Shown here piece after piece: positions 41,723 to 50,675 of a stretch of DNA of 64,000 nt. Numbering within the stretch: the stretch's first letter is position 1; each line of letters opens with the position of its first letter. This stretch comes from Nitrospira sp. ST-bin5. GTDB lineage: Bacteria; Nitrospirota; Nitrospiria; Nitrospirales; Nitrospiraceae. The translations under genes and the position numbers were made by a program. The stretch is taken from the NCBI GenBank assembly GCA_002083555.1, contig MSXN01000007.1, forward strand, positions 168,486 to 232,485, given 5' to 3'. Under the pieces are notes generated by a model, which saw only the letters and a program-made list of their open reading frames with translations, was not told where the DNA came from and did not search any database.

Positions 41723-42424
41723 ATGAAAGACCAAGATGAGGAAATGAGCCAAACTCTAGGTACCGCATATCACGAGGCGGGCCATTTTGTCTTAGCTTGG
41801 ATGTTTGATTTTGAAACCGTGGCCCTCGTATTGGCAAACGAGCGGGAGCAATTGGAGGGGTGGTTGGGTGCATTGGAACTCCGGGGCTACTTCGATGACT
41901 CGTCCTTGGGCAGGATCGAACACTATTTAATGATGACACTTGCTGGAGGCATAACGGAACGGCGATTTCTTCCCATGAGTGACATCGACGGTAGCAGTAG
42001 TGATCTCAACGATGTCGGAGCGTGGGCTCACAAAATACTCTCTCGCCACAACAGCGGGCAAATAACACACGACCACGCCGCTGAGTACCAACACATGCTT
42101 GAAAAGGCGACCCGGCAACTCGTCGAAGATTCTAATGTCTGGAAGGCTATTGAGTTCGTCGCCACAGCATTAGCCAAAGAGAAACGGTTGCCTAGACATC
42201 GCTTAGAGATTTTGATGCAAAATGTCCGCAACTCCCTGCGATCGACGAGATGTCCACACTGCTTTGTGCCGGAATATGACACGTCGCAATTCGTTTCTCC
42301 CGAGAATATCGGTATGGTTTTGTCTTGTTACTCGTGCCAACGTCTCGTGTCCAACGATTCCATGGTAAGAATCGCACCGATTCCCGTAAATGCCTGCCGA
42401 TACTGCCTCAGCAGCGCACCATGA
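41723..42424 (+). CDS. Stand-alone M41-like metalloprotease
   Basis: This 233-residue protein with HEAGH (about residues 18-22) has the zinc-binding motif of M41 (FtsH-type) peptidases, and a helical region after it ('LMMTLAGGITERRFLP', 'SDLNDVGAWAHKIL') that follows the M41 domain. It has neither the AAA+ ATPase nor transmembrane helices. The C-terminus has two CxxC pairs ('CPHCFVPEYD', 'CYSCQRL') and a later 'CRYC', possibly a zinc ribbon. It is a soluble, ATP-independent relative of FtsH with unknown target. I start at ATG 41723; an upstream in-frame start at 41651 lacks a ribosome-binding site. Confidence 0.75.
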   Translation: MKDQDEEMSQTLGTAYHEAGHFVLAWMFDFETVALVLANEREQLEGWLGALELRGYFDDSSLGRIEHYLMMTLAGGITERRFLPMSDIDGSSSDLNDVGAWAHKILSRHNSGQITHDHAAEYQHMLEKATRQLVEDSNVWKAIEFVATALAKEKRLPRHRLEILMQNVRNSLRSTRCPHCFVPEYDTSQFVSPENIGMVLSCYSCQRLVSNDSMVRIAPIPVNACRYCLSSAP

Positions 42425-42619
42425 CAAGATGGAAGGGTCGCTCTCGTCTATCCAAAGAGGGAGCATGTCCGTGGTTATTGTTGCCATGTCCTCCTCAGTA
42501 AGCTGCCCTCCTGAGTCCCACCACCAACAGGAGGGGGGGGATGGATTCGTCGTTATCGCATGACTTAACGCTAAGCCCCCCTTCTGGTAGCGGTCGGTCA
42601 TGTACTTCTGCTTTGGGTC
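42425..42619. other. Spacer with inverted fragment of the border repeat
   Basis: The last 40 bases (42583-42619), read on the minus strand, contain 'ACCCAAAGCAGAAGTAC' and 'GACCGACCGCTACCAGA', a fragment of the border-repeat family in inverted orientation. A minus-strand frame starting with GAGGAGGAC-ATG (42489) overlaps the M41-like gene antisense; I do not call it. Confidence 0.45.
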
Positions 42620-42769
42620 GAGGCTGTGTGAAAACGGGAAAGGAATTGAAGTCTAAGAAAATCGACCTCTCAGAATGAGCTGTATTCGATTATTTCGAGC
42701 CGGGCAATGGTATGAAGACCCCCTGAAATCATGCAAAATCGAACTGCCTACGAGTTTTCACACAGCCTC
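42620..42769 (+). mobile_element. 150-bp MITE, copy 2
   Basis: It reads the same as the copy at 1860 over its whole length, with the same 16-bp terminal inverted repeats. The flanking duplication is GGTC (42616-42619 and 42770-42773), the complement of GACC at copy 1. The host repeat around it is inverted relative to that at copy 1, while the MITE is in the same orientation. The two are therefore separate insertions at the same target word. Confidence 0.85.
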
Positions 42770-42773
42770 GGTC

Positions 42774-43363
42774 GGAAGCAGCCGCTCAGAACAGTTAGGG
42801 CGGCTGGTTTGCAGCATTTTGAGTGACTGCTTTGGAGTAGATCGGTGGCCGGTTTGAACAGAATACGCACCTACACGGCCCACGAAAGCCGAACGTGTAC
42901 AAACTGCAATCCCCTCCCCATCGCTGGTACAGACCACGTGCAGACGGAAAGTAGTCGATTTTCTGCCTTAGACAACCGACCAGCGGACGAGAAACTGAGT
43001 GTGGCGATGAACAGGACTCGTCCGATTCACCATGGGTGCGTCTTCCCCACATCGTTACGAAAGAAGCGCGGCGAAAGAACTCAGCGTGTGCTGTTCTCAG
43101 CAGAGTGCACCTCGGAAGGTGGAAAAGTTGTCAGGAGAGGATGGTGCTGTTCATGGCGAAAAATTATTCCGCATATTTTCCCAGGAGCAGTCACTGCACG
43201 GAACAAATTACGTGTAGATTTCTAGATATTCGGAGCTGAAAAAAGGCATTTCCAAAGCAAGATTGATCAAGGGTATTGCGGCCTCAGCAGTGCTCAGACC
43301 GCCTATGAACCGCCTATGGAGAGAAATGGCCGGTGAGACGTTTTACGTAACCGACTGAAAAAT
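42774..43363. other. Gene-free stretch before tRNA-Gly
   Basis: 42774-42835 is an inverted, diverged copy of 1716-1859. Beyond that I see no supported gene or RNA up to the tRNA. Several open frames on the plus strand lack start signals. Confidence 0.4.
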
Positions 43364-43438
43364 TGGAGCGGGAAAAGGGATTTGAACCCTCGACCCTCGC
43401 CTTGGCAAGGCGATGCTCTACCACTGAGCTATTCCCGC
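43364..43438 (-). tRNA. tRNA-Gly (GCC)
   Basis: The minus strand folds as a tRNA. The acceptor GCGGGAA pairs with TTCCCGC. The D-arm is GCTC...GAGC. The anticodon arm CGCCTTGCCAAGGCG presents GCC. The T-arm GAGGGTTCAAATCCCTT carries GGTTCAAATCC. CCA is encoded at the 3' end (43364-43366), followed by a short T-run that may terminate transcription. It marks the border between the mobile region and the nxr locus and could be an integration target. Confidence 0.95.
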
Positions 43439-43818
43439 TCTCAAGAGGAGTCAATAAGAGGGGGGATTCTACTGAGACGGGCATGTACTGTCAAGCAGCT
43501 CATTCCAAGAAATTGGTTGAATCAAGCAGCTTATGAATTGGGCCACAAATGACTCAGTTGTTACCAACTGGTAGCACGCTATATTTGCAGCCTTAATGAT
43601 ACGCAACACATTGTTTTTATAGAGTATGTTGCGACTATGTCTTCCCCATACTAGGGCCATTGGTACATGAACTACCCATTGATGGCGATACATTGAATTC
43701 TGATCTTACTGCGACGGTTGATCATATTTCTTTTACATAACAGTAGTTTGAAGATTTGATTGGATCGCGGATTTCGAAAAACGCGATGGTTTGGATATTG
43801 CGATACGGAAGTCCTGCT

Positions 43819-43962
43819 ATGTCCAAGAACATTCACCAGATGTCTAGCGAGATCAAGAATCACGAGCTTGATCTAGCTAAGCGCGAGAGTGGGTTCTTGG
43901 GCAGATCCATCAGGCAGATCCATCAGGAAGGGGGGTGGTGGAATTCAGTTGTGCGGAAGTAA
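43819..43962 (+). CDS. Possible 47-residue peptide upstream of nxrA
   Basis: A frame from ATG 43819 (M-S-K-N-I-H-Q-M) ends at TAA 43960-43962, 45 bases before nxrA. It spans a tandem 13-bp DNA repeat. The ribosome-binding site is weak (GGA). It may be a leader peptide or chance; conservation in other nxr loci would decide. Confidence 0.25.
   Translation: MSKNIHQMSSEIKNHELDLAKRESGFLGRSIRQIHQEGGWWNSVVRK
43901..43926 (+). repeat. Tandem 13-bp direct repeat
   Basis: GCAGATCCATCAG occurs twice without spacing (43901-43913, 43914-43926), about 80 bases upstream of nxrA. It could be a regulator-binding site or replication slippage. Confidence 0.7.
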
Positions 43963-43970
43963 GGGTACGC

Positions 43971-43985
43971 GGGCTCTTTGAGCCC
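43971..43985 (+). promoter_or_regulatory. 5' UTR hairpin of nxrA
   Basis: GGGCTC-TTT-GAGCCC forms a tight hairpin seven bases before the nxrA ribosome-binding site (TAGGAGG, about 43992-43998). It may protect the 5' end of a highly expressed mRNA (inference). Confidence 0.5.
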
Positions 43986-44006
43986 TCAACTTAGGAGGTG
44001 TTCACA

Positions 44007-47000
44007 ATGTTTTTGTCACGCAGACAGTTTTTGAAAGTCTCTGCGGGAACGGTCGCCGCGGTGGCGGTGGCCGACAAGGTCCTGGCGTTGACCGCGCTGC
44101 AGCCGGTCATTGAAGTCGGGAACCCGCTGGGTGACTATCCGGATCGTTCGTGGGAGCGTGTCTATCACGACCAATACCGGTACGATTCATCCTTTACGTG
44201 GTGTTGTTCGCCGAACGATACGCACGCCTGCCGCATTCGGGCCTTCGTCCGGAACGGTGTGGTTATGCGCGTCGAGCAGAACTACGACCACCAAACCTAT
44301 GAAGACCTCTACGGCAACCGCGGAACGTTCGCACACAATCCGCGCATGTGCTTGAAGGGCTTCACCTTCCATCGCCGCGTGTACGGCCCCTATCGTTTGA
44401 AGGGTCCGTTGATGCGGAAAGGCTGGAAGGCGTGGATGGACGACGGGTCCCCCGAACTGACGCCGGACACCAAGCGGAAATACAAGTTTGACAGTCGCTT
44501 CCTGGACGACATGCTCCGCGTGTCCTGGGATACGGCCTTCACCTATGCTGCCAAGGCGATGGTGATCATTGCCACGCGGTATAGCGGTGAGGCCGGTGCG
44601 CGTCGTCTCCGCGAGCAGGGTTATGCTCCGGAAATGATTGAAATGATGAAGGGCGCCGGGACCCGGTGCTTCAAGCATCGCGCTGGTATGCCGGTGCTCG
44701 GGATTCTCGGGAAGATGGGCAACACCCGTATGAACGGTGGGATCAACGCGTTGTTGGACACCTGGATTCGGAAGGTCAGCCCGGAACAGGCGCAGGGCGG
44801 CCGTTATTGGTCGAACTACACCTGGCACGGCGACCAGAACCCCGCCCACCCCTGGTGGTCCGGGGCGCAGGGTTCCGACATCGACCTGTCCGACATGCGC
44901 TTCTCCAAGCTGAACACCAGCTGGGGGAAGAACTTCGTCGAAAACAAGATGCCGGAAGCGCACTGGAAGTTGGAATGTATCGAGCGCGGCGCCCGCGTGG
45001 TCGTCATCACGCCCGAATACAATCCGACCGCCTATCGTGCCGACTACTGGATGCCGCTGCGTCCGGAGTCAGACGGTGCCCTCTTCCTGGGTGCCATGAA
45101 GATCATTGTCGATGAAAACATGCACGACATTGACTTCCTGAAGTCATTCACCGACGCGCCCATCCTGGTGCGTACCGACACCCTCCAGTATCTGGATCCG
45201 CGGGATGTGGTGAAGGACTATGCATTCCCCGACTTCTCGAAGAGCTACTCGGGCCGCATGCAATCGTTGAAGCCGGAGCAGATCGAACGGCTTGGCGGGA
45301 TGATGGTCTGGGATCTCAACAAGAAGCAGGCGGTGCCGCTCCATCGTGAACAGGTGGGCTGGCATTATACGAACAGCGGGATCGACGCAGCCCTCAACGG
45401 CACGTTCCGTGTGAAGCTGCTCAACGGTCGTGAGATCGATGCGATGCCGGTGTGGCAGATGTATCTGGTGCACTTCCAGGACTACGACCTGGATACCACG
45501 CATCAGATCTGCCGTACCCCGAAGGACCTCATCGTCCGGTGGGCCCGCGACTCAGGCACGATCAAGCCGGCCGCGATCCACAACGGTGAAGGGACCTGTC
45601 ACTATTTCCATCAGACCATTAACGCCCGCGGCGCCGCGATGGTGCTCATCATCACCGGTAACGTCGGGAAGTTCGGAACGGGACAGCATACATGGGCCGG
45701 TAACTACAAAGCCGGCACATGGACCGCCACCCCCTGGTCCGGCGCTGGTCTGGCCGTGCACACCGGTGAAGATCCGTTCAACATCACGACGGATCCGAAT
45801 GCGCATGGGAAGGAAATCAAGACCAAGTCGTACTACTACGGCGAAGAGGTTGGGTATTGGAACCACGGTGATACAGCCTTGATCGTCAATACTCCCAAGT
45901 ATGGACGCAAGGTCTTCACCGGGAAAACCCACATGCCGACCCCGAGCAAGTTCCGTTGGGTGACCAACGTCAACGTGCTCAACAACGCCAAACACCATTA
46001 CGACATGGTGCGCAACGTGGATCCGAACATCGAGACCCTGATCACGCAGGACATCGAGATGACCTCGGACGTCAACCACAACGATATCGCCTTTGCCTGT
46101 AACTCCTGGATGGAGTTCACCTATCCGGAAATGACCGTGACGGTGTCCAATCCCTGGGTGCAGATTTGGAAGGGTGGGATTCGCCCCTTGTACGACACCC
46201 GCAACGACCTCGATACCTTCGCAGGCGTGGCGGCGAAATTGTCGGACATGACCGGCGACAAGCGCATGAAGGACTACTTCGCGATGGTCTATACCAACCG
46301 CGTGGACGTCTATGCGCAGCGGATGCTCGATGCCTCCTCGACCTTCTACGGCTACTCAGCCGACGTCATGCTGAAGTCGGAAAAGGGCTGGATGGTCATG
46401 GTCCGGACCTATCCGCGGCACCCCTTCTGGGAAGAGACCAACGAGTCGAAGCCCATGTGGACCCGCAGCGGCCGGTACGAGAACTATCGGATTGAGCCGG
46501 AAGCCATCGAGTACGGCGAAAACTTCATCTCTCACCGTGAGGGACCGGAAGCGACACCGTACCTGCCGAACGCCATCTTTACGACGAACCCCTATTGTCG
46601 TCCGGATGACTACGGTATTCCGATCACGGCGCAACATCACGATGACAAGACAGTCCGTAACATCAAGCTGTCCTGGCACGAGATTAAGCGTCACAGCAAC
46701 CCGTTGTGGGAAAAAGGGTACCAGTTCTACTGCGTCACCCCGAAGACCCGCCACCGGGTGCACAGCCAATGGTCGGTGAACGACTGGGTGCAGATCTATG
46801 AGTCGAACTTCGGCGATCCGTACCGCATGGACAAGCGGACGCCTGGTGTCGGCGAACACCAGTTGCACATCAACCCGCAGGCCGCGAAAGACCGCGGCAT
46901 CAACGACGGCGACTACGTCTATGTGGACGGCAACCCGGTGGACCGGCCGTACCGCGGCTGGAAGCCGAGCGATCCATATTACAAGGTGGCGCGGTTGATG

Positions 47001-47444
47001 ATCCGGGCGAAGTACAACCCCTCCTATCCGTACCACGTGACGATGGCGAAGCACGCCCCGTACGTGGCGACGCCGAAGTCGGTGAAGGGCCACGAGACAC
47101 GTCCGGACGGACGCGCCATCGCGGTGGACACCGGGTATCAGTCCAACTTCCGGTATGGGGCCCAACAGTCCTTTACTCGGAACTGGTTGATGCCGATGCA
47201 CCAAACCGACTCACTCCCGGGTAAGCACGCGATTGCCTGGAAGTTCAAGTGGGGCTATCAGGTCGACCACCACGCGATCAACACGGTCCCGAAGGAATGT
47301 CTCATCCGCATCACGAAGGCGGAAGACGGCGGGATCGGGGCACGGGGTCCGTGGGAACCGGTCCGGACCGGCTTCACGCCGGGTCAGGAAAACGAGTTCA
47401 TGATCAAGTGGCTCAAAGGCGAACACATCAAGATCAAGGTGTAA
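44007..47444 (+). CDS. nxrA: Nitrite oxidoreductase alpha subunit NxrA
   Basis: This 1145-residue catalytic subunit belongs to the type II DMSO reductase (molybdopterin) family and matches the periplasm-facing NxrA of Nitrospira. A Tat signal is at the N-terminus ('SRRQFLKVSAGTVAAVAVAD'). The [4Fe-4S]-binding region is 'WCCSPNDTHACRIRAFVRNG' with the later 'PRMCLKG'. 'YWSNYTWHGDQNPAHPWWSG' lies at the molybdenum site. It oxidises nitrite to nitrate and passes electrons to NxrB. The start follows TAGGAGG, and an in-frame GTG nine bases earlier is less likely. nxrB follows after 85 bases. Codon choice is strongly biased towards C/G-ending codons, as expected for a very abundant enzyme. Confidence 0.98.
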   Translation: MFLSRRQFLKVSAGTVAAVAVADKVLALTALQPVIEVGNPLGDYPDRSWERVYHDQYRYDSSFTWCCSPNDTHACRIRAFVRNGVVMRVEQNYDHQTYEDLYGNRGTFAHNPRMCLKGFTFHRRVYGPYRLKGPLMRKGWKAWMDDGSPELTPDTKRKYKFDSRFLDDMLRVSWDTAFTYAAKAMVIIATRYSGEAGARRLREQGYAPEMIEMMKGAGTRCFKHRAGMPVLGILGKMGNTRMNGGINALLDTWIRKVSPEQAQGGRYWSNYTWHGDQNPAHPWWSGAQGSDIDLSDMRFSKLNTSWGKNFVENKMPEAHWKLECIERGARVVVITPEYNPTAYRADYWMPLRPESDGALFLGAMKIIVDENMHDIDFLKSFTDAPILVRTDTLQYLDPRDVVKDYAFPDFSKSYSGRMQSLKPEQIERLGGMMVWDLNKKQAVPLHREQVGWHYTNSGIDAALNGTFRVKLLNGREIDAMPVWQMYLVHFQDYDLDTTHQICRTPKDLIVRWARDSGTIKPAAIHNGEGTCHYFHQTINARGAAMVLIITGNVGKFGTGQHTWAGNYKAGTWTATPWSGAGLAVHTGEDPFNITTDPNAHGKEIKTKSYYYGEEVGYWNHGDTALIVNTPKYGRKVFTGKTHMPTPSKFRWVTNVNVLNNAKHHYDMVRNVDPNIETLITQDIEMTSDVNHNDIAFACNSWMEFTYPEMTVTVSNPWVQIWKGGIRPLYDTRNDLDTFAGVAAKLSDMTGDKRMKDYFAMVYTNRVDVYAQRMLDASSTFYGYSADVMLKSEKGWMVMVRTYPRHPFWEETNESKPMWTRSGRYENYRIEPEAIEYGENFISHREGPEATPYLPNAIFTTNPYCRPDDYGIPITAQHHDDKTVRNIKLSWHEIKRHSNPLWEKGYQFYCVTPKTRHRVHSQWSVNDWVQIYESNFGDPYRMDKRTPGVGEHQLHINPQAAKDRGINDGDYVYVDGNPVDRPYRGWKPSDPYYKVARLMIRAKYNPSYPYHVTMAKHAPYVATPKSVKGHETRPDGRAIAVDTGYQSNFRYGAQQSFTRNWLMPMHQTDSLPGKHAIAWKFKWGYQVDHHAINTVPKECLIRITKAEDGGIGARGPWEPVRTGFTPGQENEFMIKWLKGEHIKIKV

Positions 47445-47529
47445 GGCCGCGAGTCGGACAACTTGAATGGAAATGTGTCAGTTACAATGAGTCACGACAT
47501 TCGGATCATGACTACAAGGAGGATTCACA

Positions 47530-48819
47530 ATGCCAGAAGTGTATAACTGGCAACTGGGACGGAAGATGCTGTATCCCTACGAGGAACGGCATCCGAAGTG
47601 GCAGTTTGCCTTTGTGTTCAACATCAATCGGTGCTTGGCGTGTCAGACCTGTTCGATGGCCGACAAGTCGACCTGGCTCTTCTCGAAGGGGCAGGAATAC
47701 ATGTGGTGGAACAATGTGGAAACGAAGCCGTACGGCGGCTATCCACAGTTCTACGACGTGAAGATCACCCAGCTCATCGAGCAGGTGAACCCGGGTGGCC
47801 AGGTGTGGAACGTCCGCGTGGGACGGAAGCACCATGCGCCCTACGGCGTGTTCGAAGGGATGACCATTTTCGACGCCGGCGCCAAAGTCGGCCAGGCGGC
47901 GATCGGGTACATTCCGACGGACCAAGAGTGGCGGTTCGTGAACATCTATGAAGATACGGCGACCTCGATGCGCGCCCTCGTGGAAGGCATCGACAAGACC
48001 GGATTTTCACGGGACGAACCGTGGAAGATGACGGGCAGCAGTCTGCCGGAGCATGAGACGTTCTTCTTCTATCTCCAGCGGATTTGCAACCACTGCACGT
48101 ATCCAGGCTGCCTGGCAGCCTGCCCGCGCAAGGCGATCTACAAGCGGCCGGAAGACGGCATTGTGTTGATCGACCAGAACCGGTGTCGCGGGTACAAGAA
48201 GTGCGTGGAGCAGTGCCCGTTCAAGAAGCCGATGTATCGTGGCACCACACGCGTGTCTGAAAAGTGCATCGCGTGCTATCCGCGTATCGAAGGGAAGGAC
48301 CCGTTGACCGGTGGCGAGCCGATGGAAACGCGCTGTATGGCGGCCTGCGTCGGAAAGATCCGCATGCAGAGCCTGGTGCGCATCGGGGAGGACGGTCTCT
48401 GGGCGGAAGATCGGTGGCATCCCCTGTACTACACGATTCGTGTGGAGCAGGTGGCGCTCCCGCTGTACCCACAGTGGGGCACCGAGCCCAACGGCTACTA
48501 CATCCCCCCGCGGCACAGCCCCCGTGGCTATGCGCGGCAGATGTTTGGCCCGGGCGTGGACAACGCCATCGAGAAGTATCTCGTGCCCAGCCGCGAACTG
48601 TTGGCGGTCCTCCAGCTCTGGAGAGCCAGTCAGCAGATCGTCTTCCGGTACGACGTCATCCCTGGTCCGAAAGTGTTTGAGACTCAGATCCACGGGAAGC
48701 GTTTCGAGATGTACAACGATACCGTGCTGGGCTTCAACAAGTCGGGCAAGGAAGTGGCGCGTATTCAGGTCGAAGAGCCGATCTACATTCGGCCGGCCGA
48801 GCGCGTAACCTGGCTGTAA
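47530..48819 (+). CDS. nxrB: Nitrite oxidoreductase beta subunit NxrB
   Basis: This 429-residue iron-sulfur subunit has the length known for Nitrospira NxrB, a common phylogenetic marker. Four cysteine clusters are visible: 'INRCLACQTCSMADKSTWL' (about residues 33-51), 'RICNHCTYPGCLAACPRKAI' (about 182-201), 'NRCRGYKKCVEQCPFKKP' and 'KCIACYPRIEG...ETRCMAACVGKIR'. They bind three [4Fe-4S] and one [3Fe-4S] cluster and relay electrons from the molybdenum site of NxrA towards the gamma subunit and cytochromes. It has no signal peptide and is thought to be exported with NxrA. A terminator hairpin follows. No nxrC lies adjacent. Confidence 0.98.
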   Translation: MPEVYNWQLGRKMLYPYEERHPKWQFAFVFNINRCLACQTCSMADKSTWLFSKGQEYMWWNNVETKPYGGYPQFYDVKITQLIEQVNPGGQVWNVRVGRKHHAPYGVFEGMTIFDAGAKVGQAAIGYIPTDQEWRFVNIYEDTATSMRALVEGIDKTGFSRDEPWKMTGSSLPEHETFFFYLQRICNHCTYPGCLAACPRKAIYKRPEDGIVLIDQNRCRGYKKCVEQCPFKKPMYRGTTRVSEKCIACYPRIEGKDPLTGGEPMETRCMAACVGKIRMQSLVRIGEDGLWAEDRWHPLYYTIRVEQVALPLYPQWGTEPNGYYIPPRHSPRGYARQMFGPGVDNAIEKYLVPSRELLAVLQLWRASQQIVFRYDVIPGPKVFETQIHGKRFEMYNDTVLGFNKSGKEVARIQVEEPIYIRPAERVTWL

Positions 48820-48839
48820 TCTAAGTCAGGGTCGCTTCA

Positions 48840-48877
48840 GTGAGGGGTGGGGTTCCTTCGGGGGCTCCGCCCCTCAC
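48840..48877 (+). terminator. Hairpin after nxrB
   Basis: GTGAGGGG (48840-48847) pairs with CCCCTCAC (48870-48877), with further G/C pairing inside and a TTCCTTCGG-type loop. It starts 20 bases after the nxrB stop. No long T-run follows, only 'CTATTTAG'. Confidence 0.7.
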
Positions 48878-49107
48878 CTATTTAGAGAGAAGTCTATGGC
48901 CTCTGTTTGTGTCCTGCTCAGGTCATCGCATATTTAGGAAAATCACCGGGAGGACAGTCGAACTAGTTCTCTTTGACCCCGCTGCCCATCCCATATCAGT
49001 CTTTTGGTCCAGATGACTGGCCCATCTGTGCACTTGACGGGTTCCCAGGCCTCACGTAAAGTCACAGGATCCTTCCTAGTTTCCGAGATGATCATGGAGG
49101 ATCTTGG
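48878..49107. other. Intergenic region after the nxr operon
   Basis: No gene, repeat or RNA is recognised here. A promoter for the small gene at 49108 is expected but not identified. Confidence 0.4.
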
Positions 49108-49437
49108 GTGCCTAATCAGTCAAAACCGTCTATTCCCTTTGCCGCGCAAGCAGTTCCATTCGATGAACTGCTGGCATCGGGGAAAGTTCCGCAAGAGTAC
49201 GTTGCAACCGAGTATCTTGGCCAGCAGTTCGTTGAACGACTCGTTCACTATATCCTCAGCGTCCCGGCAGGTAATTACACGATGGCGCAATTGAGTCATT
49301 TGCTTGAACAGCTTGATCCGCGTGCCCAGGTGTTTTTCTTCAAGCGATTGAAAGAAACCAGCCCAGACAGCCTGAAAGATTTTGCGCCGCTCTACTATGG
49401 GTTCATGAACGAATTCCATTCCCTCCTCTTCACCTAG
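49108..49437 (+). CDS. Hypothetical protein downstream of nxrAB
   Basis: This 109-residue soluble helical protein starts at a GTG (49108) preceded by ATGGAGGATC. Text such as 'YLGQQFVERLVHYILSVPAGNYTMAQLSHLLEQLDPRAQVFFFKRLKE' suggests an all-helical fold. I do not recognise a family. The position after nxrB raises the possibility of an accessory role in Nxr maturation, but a TorD/NarJ-type chaperone would be longer (about 200 residues), so I do not call it one. Confidence 0.6.
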   Translation: MPNQSKPSIPFAAQAVPFDELLASGKVPQEYVATEYLGQQFVERLVHYILSVPAGNYTMAQLSHLLEQLDPRAQVFFFKRLKETSPDSLKDFAPLYYGFMNEFHSLLFT

Positions 49438-49517
49438 CCGTCCTGAAAATTTTTCTTGTTGCCGGTAGTTTCTCATGTATAATTGAAAGGTTAATATTTT
49501 TCAGATGAAGGAGCATC

Positions 49518-49886
49518 ATGAACTCAAGCCTGCAACGAGCCGTCACTAGCTTTTACAACCTCATTTATGAGGCCCAAACCTTTGCGACGGCGATGGCCCG
49601 GATCGATACAGCAGAGCAGGAGCACTATGCCGGGCGGATCGAAGGTCTCAACTGGGTGCTCGATCGGTGCCAGGAGCTCGAAGACATGGACACCAATCTG
49701 ACGCCGTCTTCGCTCCAGCGTGTGCTGGGTGAAGTGAAGTCCGATCTCGATCATGAATTGTCGGTGCAGAGACGTGAAAAAGGCCGCAGAGCGGATGGCA
49801 GGGAAGAGGCCCTGAATTTCGTGTCGGATTACCTGTCCAGTCTCATCACCGCGACCGAGATCGAGTCAGCCAAGACATCCGTCTAA
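49518..49886 (+). CDS. Hypothetical helical protein
   Basis: This 122-residue soluble protein is predicted as a long helical hairpin ('SFYNLIYEAQTFATAMARIDTAEQEHYAGRIEGLNWVLDRCQELE') with a basic linker. ATGAAGGAGC precedes the start. No family recognised, no membrane segment. Confidence 0.65.
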   Translation: MNSSLQRAVTSFYNLIYEAQTFATAMARIDTAEQEHYAGRIEGLNWVLDRCQELEDMDTNLTPSSLQRVLGEVKSDLDHELSVQRREKGRRADGREEALNFVSDYLSSLITATEIESAKTSV

Positions 49887-49950
49887 ATCGCACTGCGGGT
49901 CGTGTGCTTCTCTGGTCACGTCCTCTTCCCCCCTCTAACAGGCGTGTAGC

Positions 49951-50178
49951 ATGGCCTTGGCACGAGAGTGGATTATCTTCGCCCTCTGCCTCGGGGCAGG
50001 GGGGCATCTCGCGTTGGGCTTTGTGTTGCACGCTCCAGACCTCTGGCCATGGAGTCGAGCAGGCCTGTATGGCCTCCTTAGCGGTTTGGTCATCTACGTT
50101 CTTGTGCAAGTGCTGCGCTTCCTCTGGTCGCGGGTGCATGCCAAACGATCTGAGCTCGAAAAGGATGCCGGTGACTAG
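49951..50178 (+). CDS. Small two-helix membrane protein
   Basis: This 75-residue protein has two hydrophobic segments ('WIIFALCLGAGGHLALGFVL', residues 7-26, and 'AGLYGLLSGLVIYVLVQVLRFLW', residues 37-59) and a charged C-terminus. It probably sits in the inner membrane as a hairpin. Family not recognised. It is isolated, with no close operon partner. Confidence 0.6.
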   Translation: MALAREWIIFALCLGAGGHLALGFVLHAPDLWPWSRAGLYGLLSGLVIYVLVQVLRFLWSRVHAKRSELEKDAGD

Positions 50179-50272
50179 TCGGCCATTCCCCTCTTTCTAT
50201 TTATCCCCAACATCAATCAAGGGCCTGCCTGACTCCGTTGACCCTTGGCTTCTCCTTGCATAGAATCATCCT

Positions 50273-50554
50273 ATGTCCGTTCCGCCCAAATGGCTTCCAA
50301 AACAATCAGGGCCAATTGGCATGCCGATGAAGAACTCACGCACCAATGTTCCGAATAGGGCTGATCAATTCGGCGCGTTTAAAGCGTCGCTCTTGTATTG
50401 CCCCCATTGTCGTATCGCCACACCCACGAGAGAACGGCTTCTGCTTGTCTTGCCGTCAGGCAATCTCTACGAATATCTCTGCCAGCAATGCGGGACTTCA
50501 ACCGGATCCAAGACCGATACCAACAGCGTCGATCTTGGGATACCGGGAGGGTAA
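50273..50554 (+). CDS. Small zinc-ribbon protein
   Basis: This 93-residue protein has 'YCPHCRIATPTRERLLLV' and 'YLCQQCGTSTG' (about residues 42-79), a CxxC...CxxC zinc ribbon. The N-terminal 40 residues are low in structure, and an ATG at 50321 is an alternative start. Function unknown. Confidence 0.5.
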   Translation: MSVPPKWLPKQSGPIGMPMKNSRTNVPNRADQFGAFKASLLYCPHCRIATPTRERLLLVLPSGNLYEYLCQQCGTSTGSKTDTNSVDLGIPGG

Positions 50555-50675
50555 ATATTTTTTCAGTTTTGGCAGTTCGAAATGGAAAGGCGTCCCCTTC
50601 CCCTGGAAAAGAGTTCCGTCAGCTGCTTCGCCTGCAGTTCGATGGGGTTGGATTAACTTCGGCTAGAAAACCGGT

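Larger units (their letters stand above)
43439..44006. other. Upstream region of nxrA
   Basis: The 568 bases between tRNA-Gly and nxrA must contain the nxrA promoter. I could not assign -35/-10 boxes with confidence. Notable items are an A/T-rich stretch (43590-43760), a tandem 13-bp repeat (43901-43926), a possible small frame (43819-43962) and a small hairpin (43971-43985). Confidence 0.5.

Noticed and set aside
42203..42601. Minus-strand gene overlapping the M41-like gene
   Set aside because: It runs antisense through conserved M41-like coding sequence. The GAGGAGGAC before its internal ATG (42489) is the only support.
43756..43818. Longer version of the peptide upstream of nxrA
   Set aside because: The upstream codons have no start signal; even the shorter form is weakly supported.
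49108..49437. NarJ/TorD-type chaperone for Nxr
   Set aside because: Only 109 residues long and no recognisable chaperone motif; position alone is not enough.
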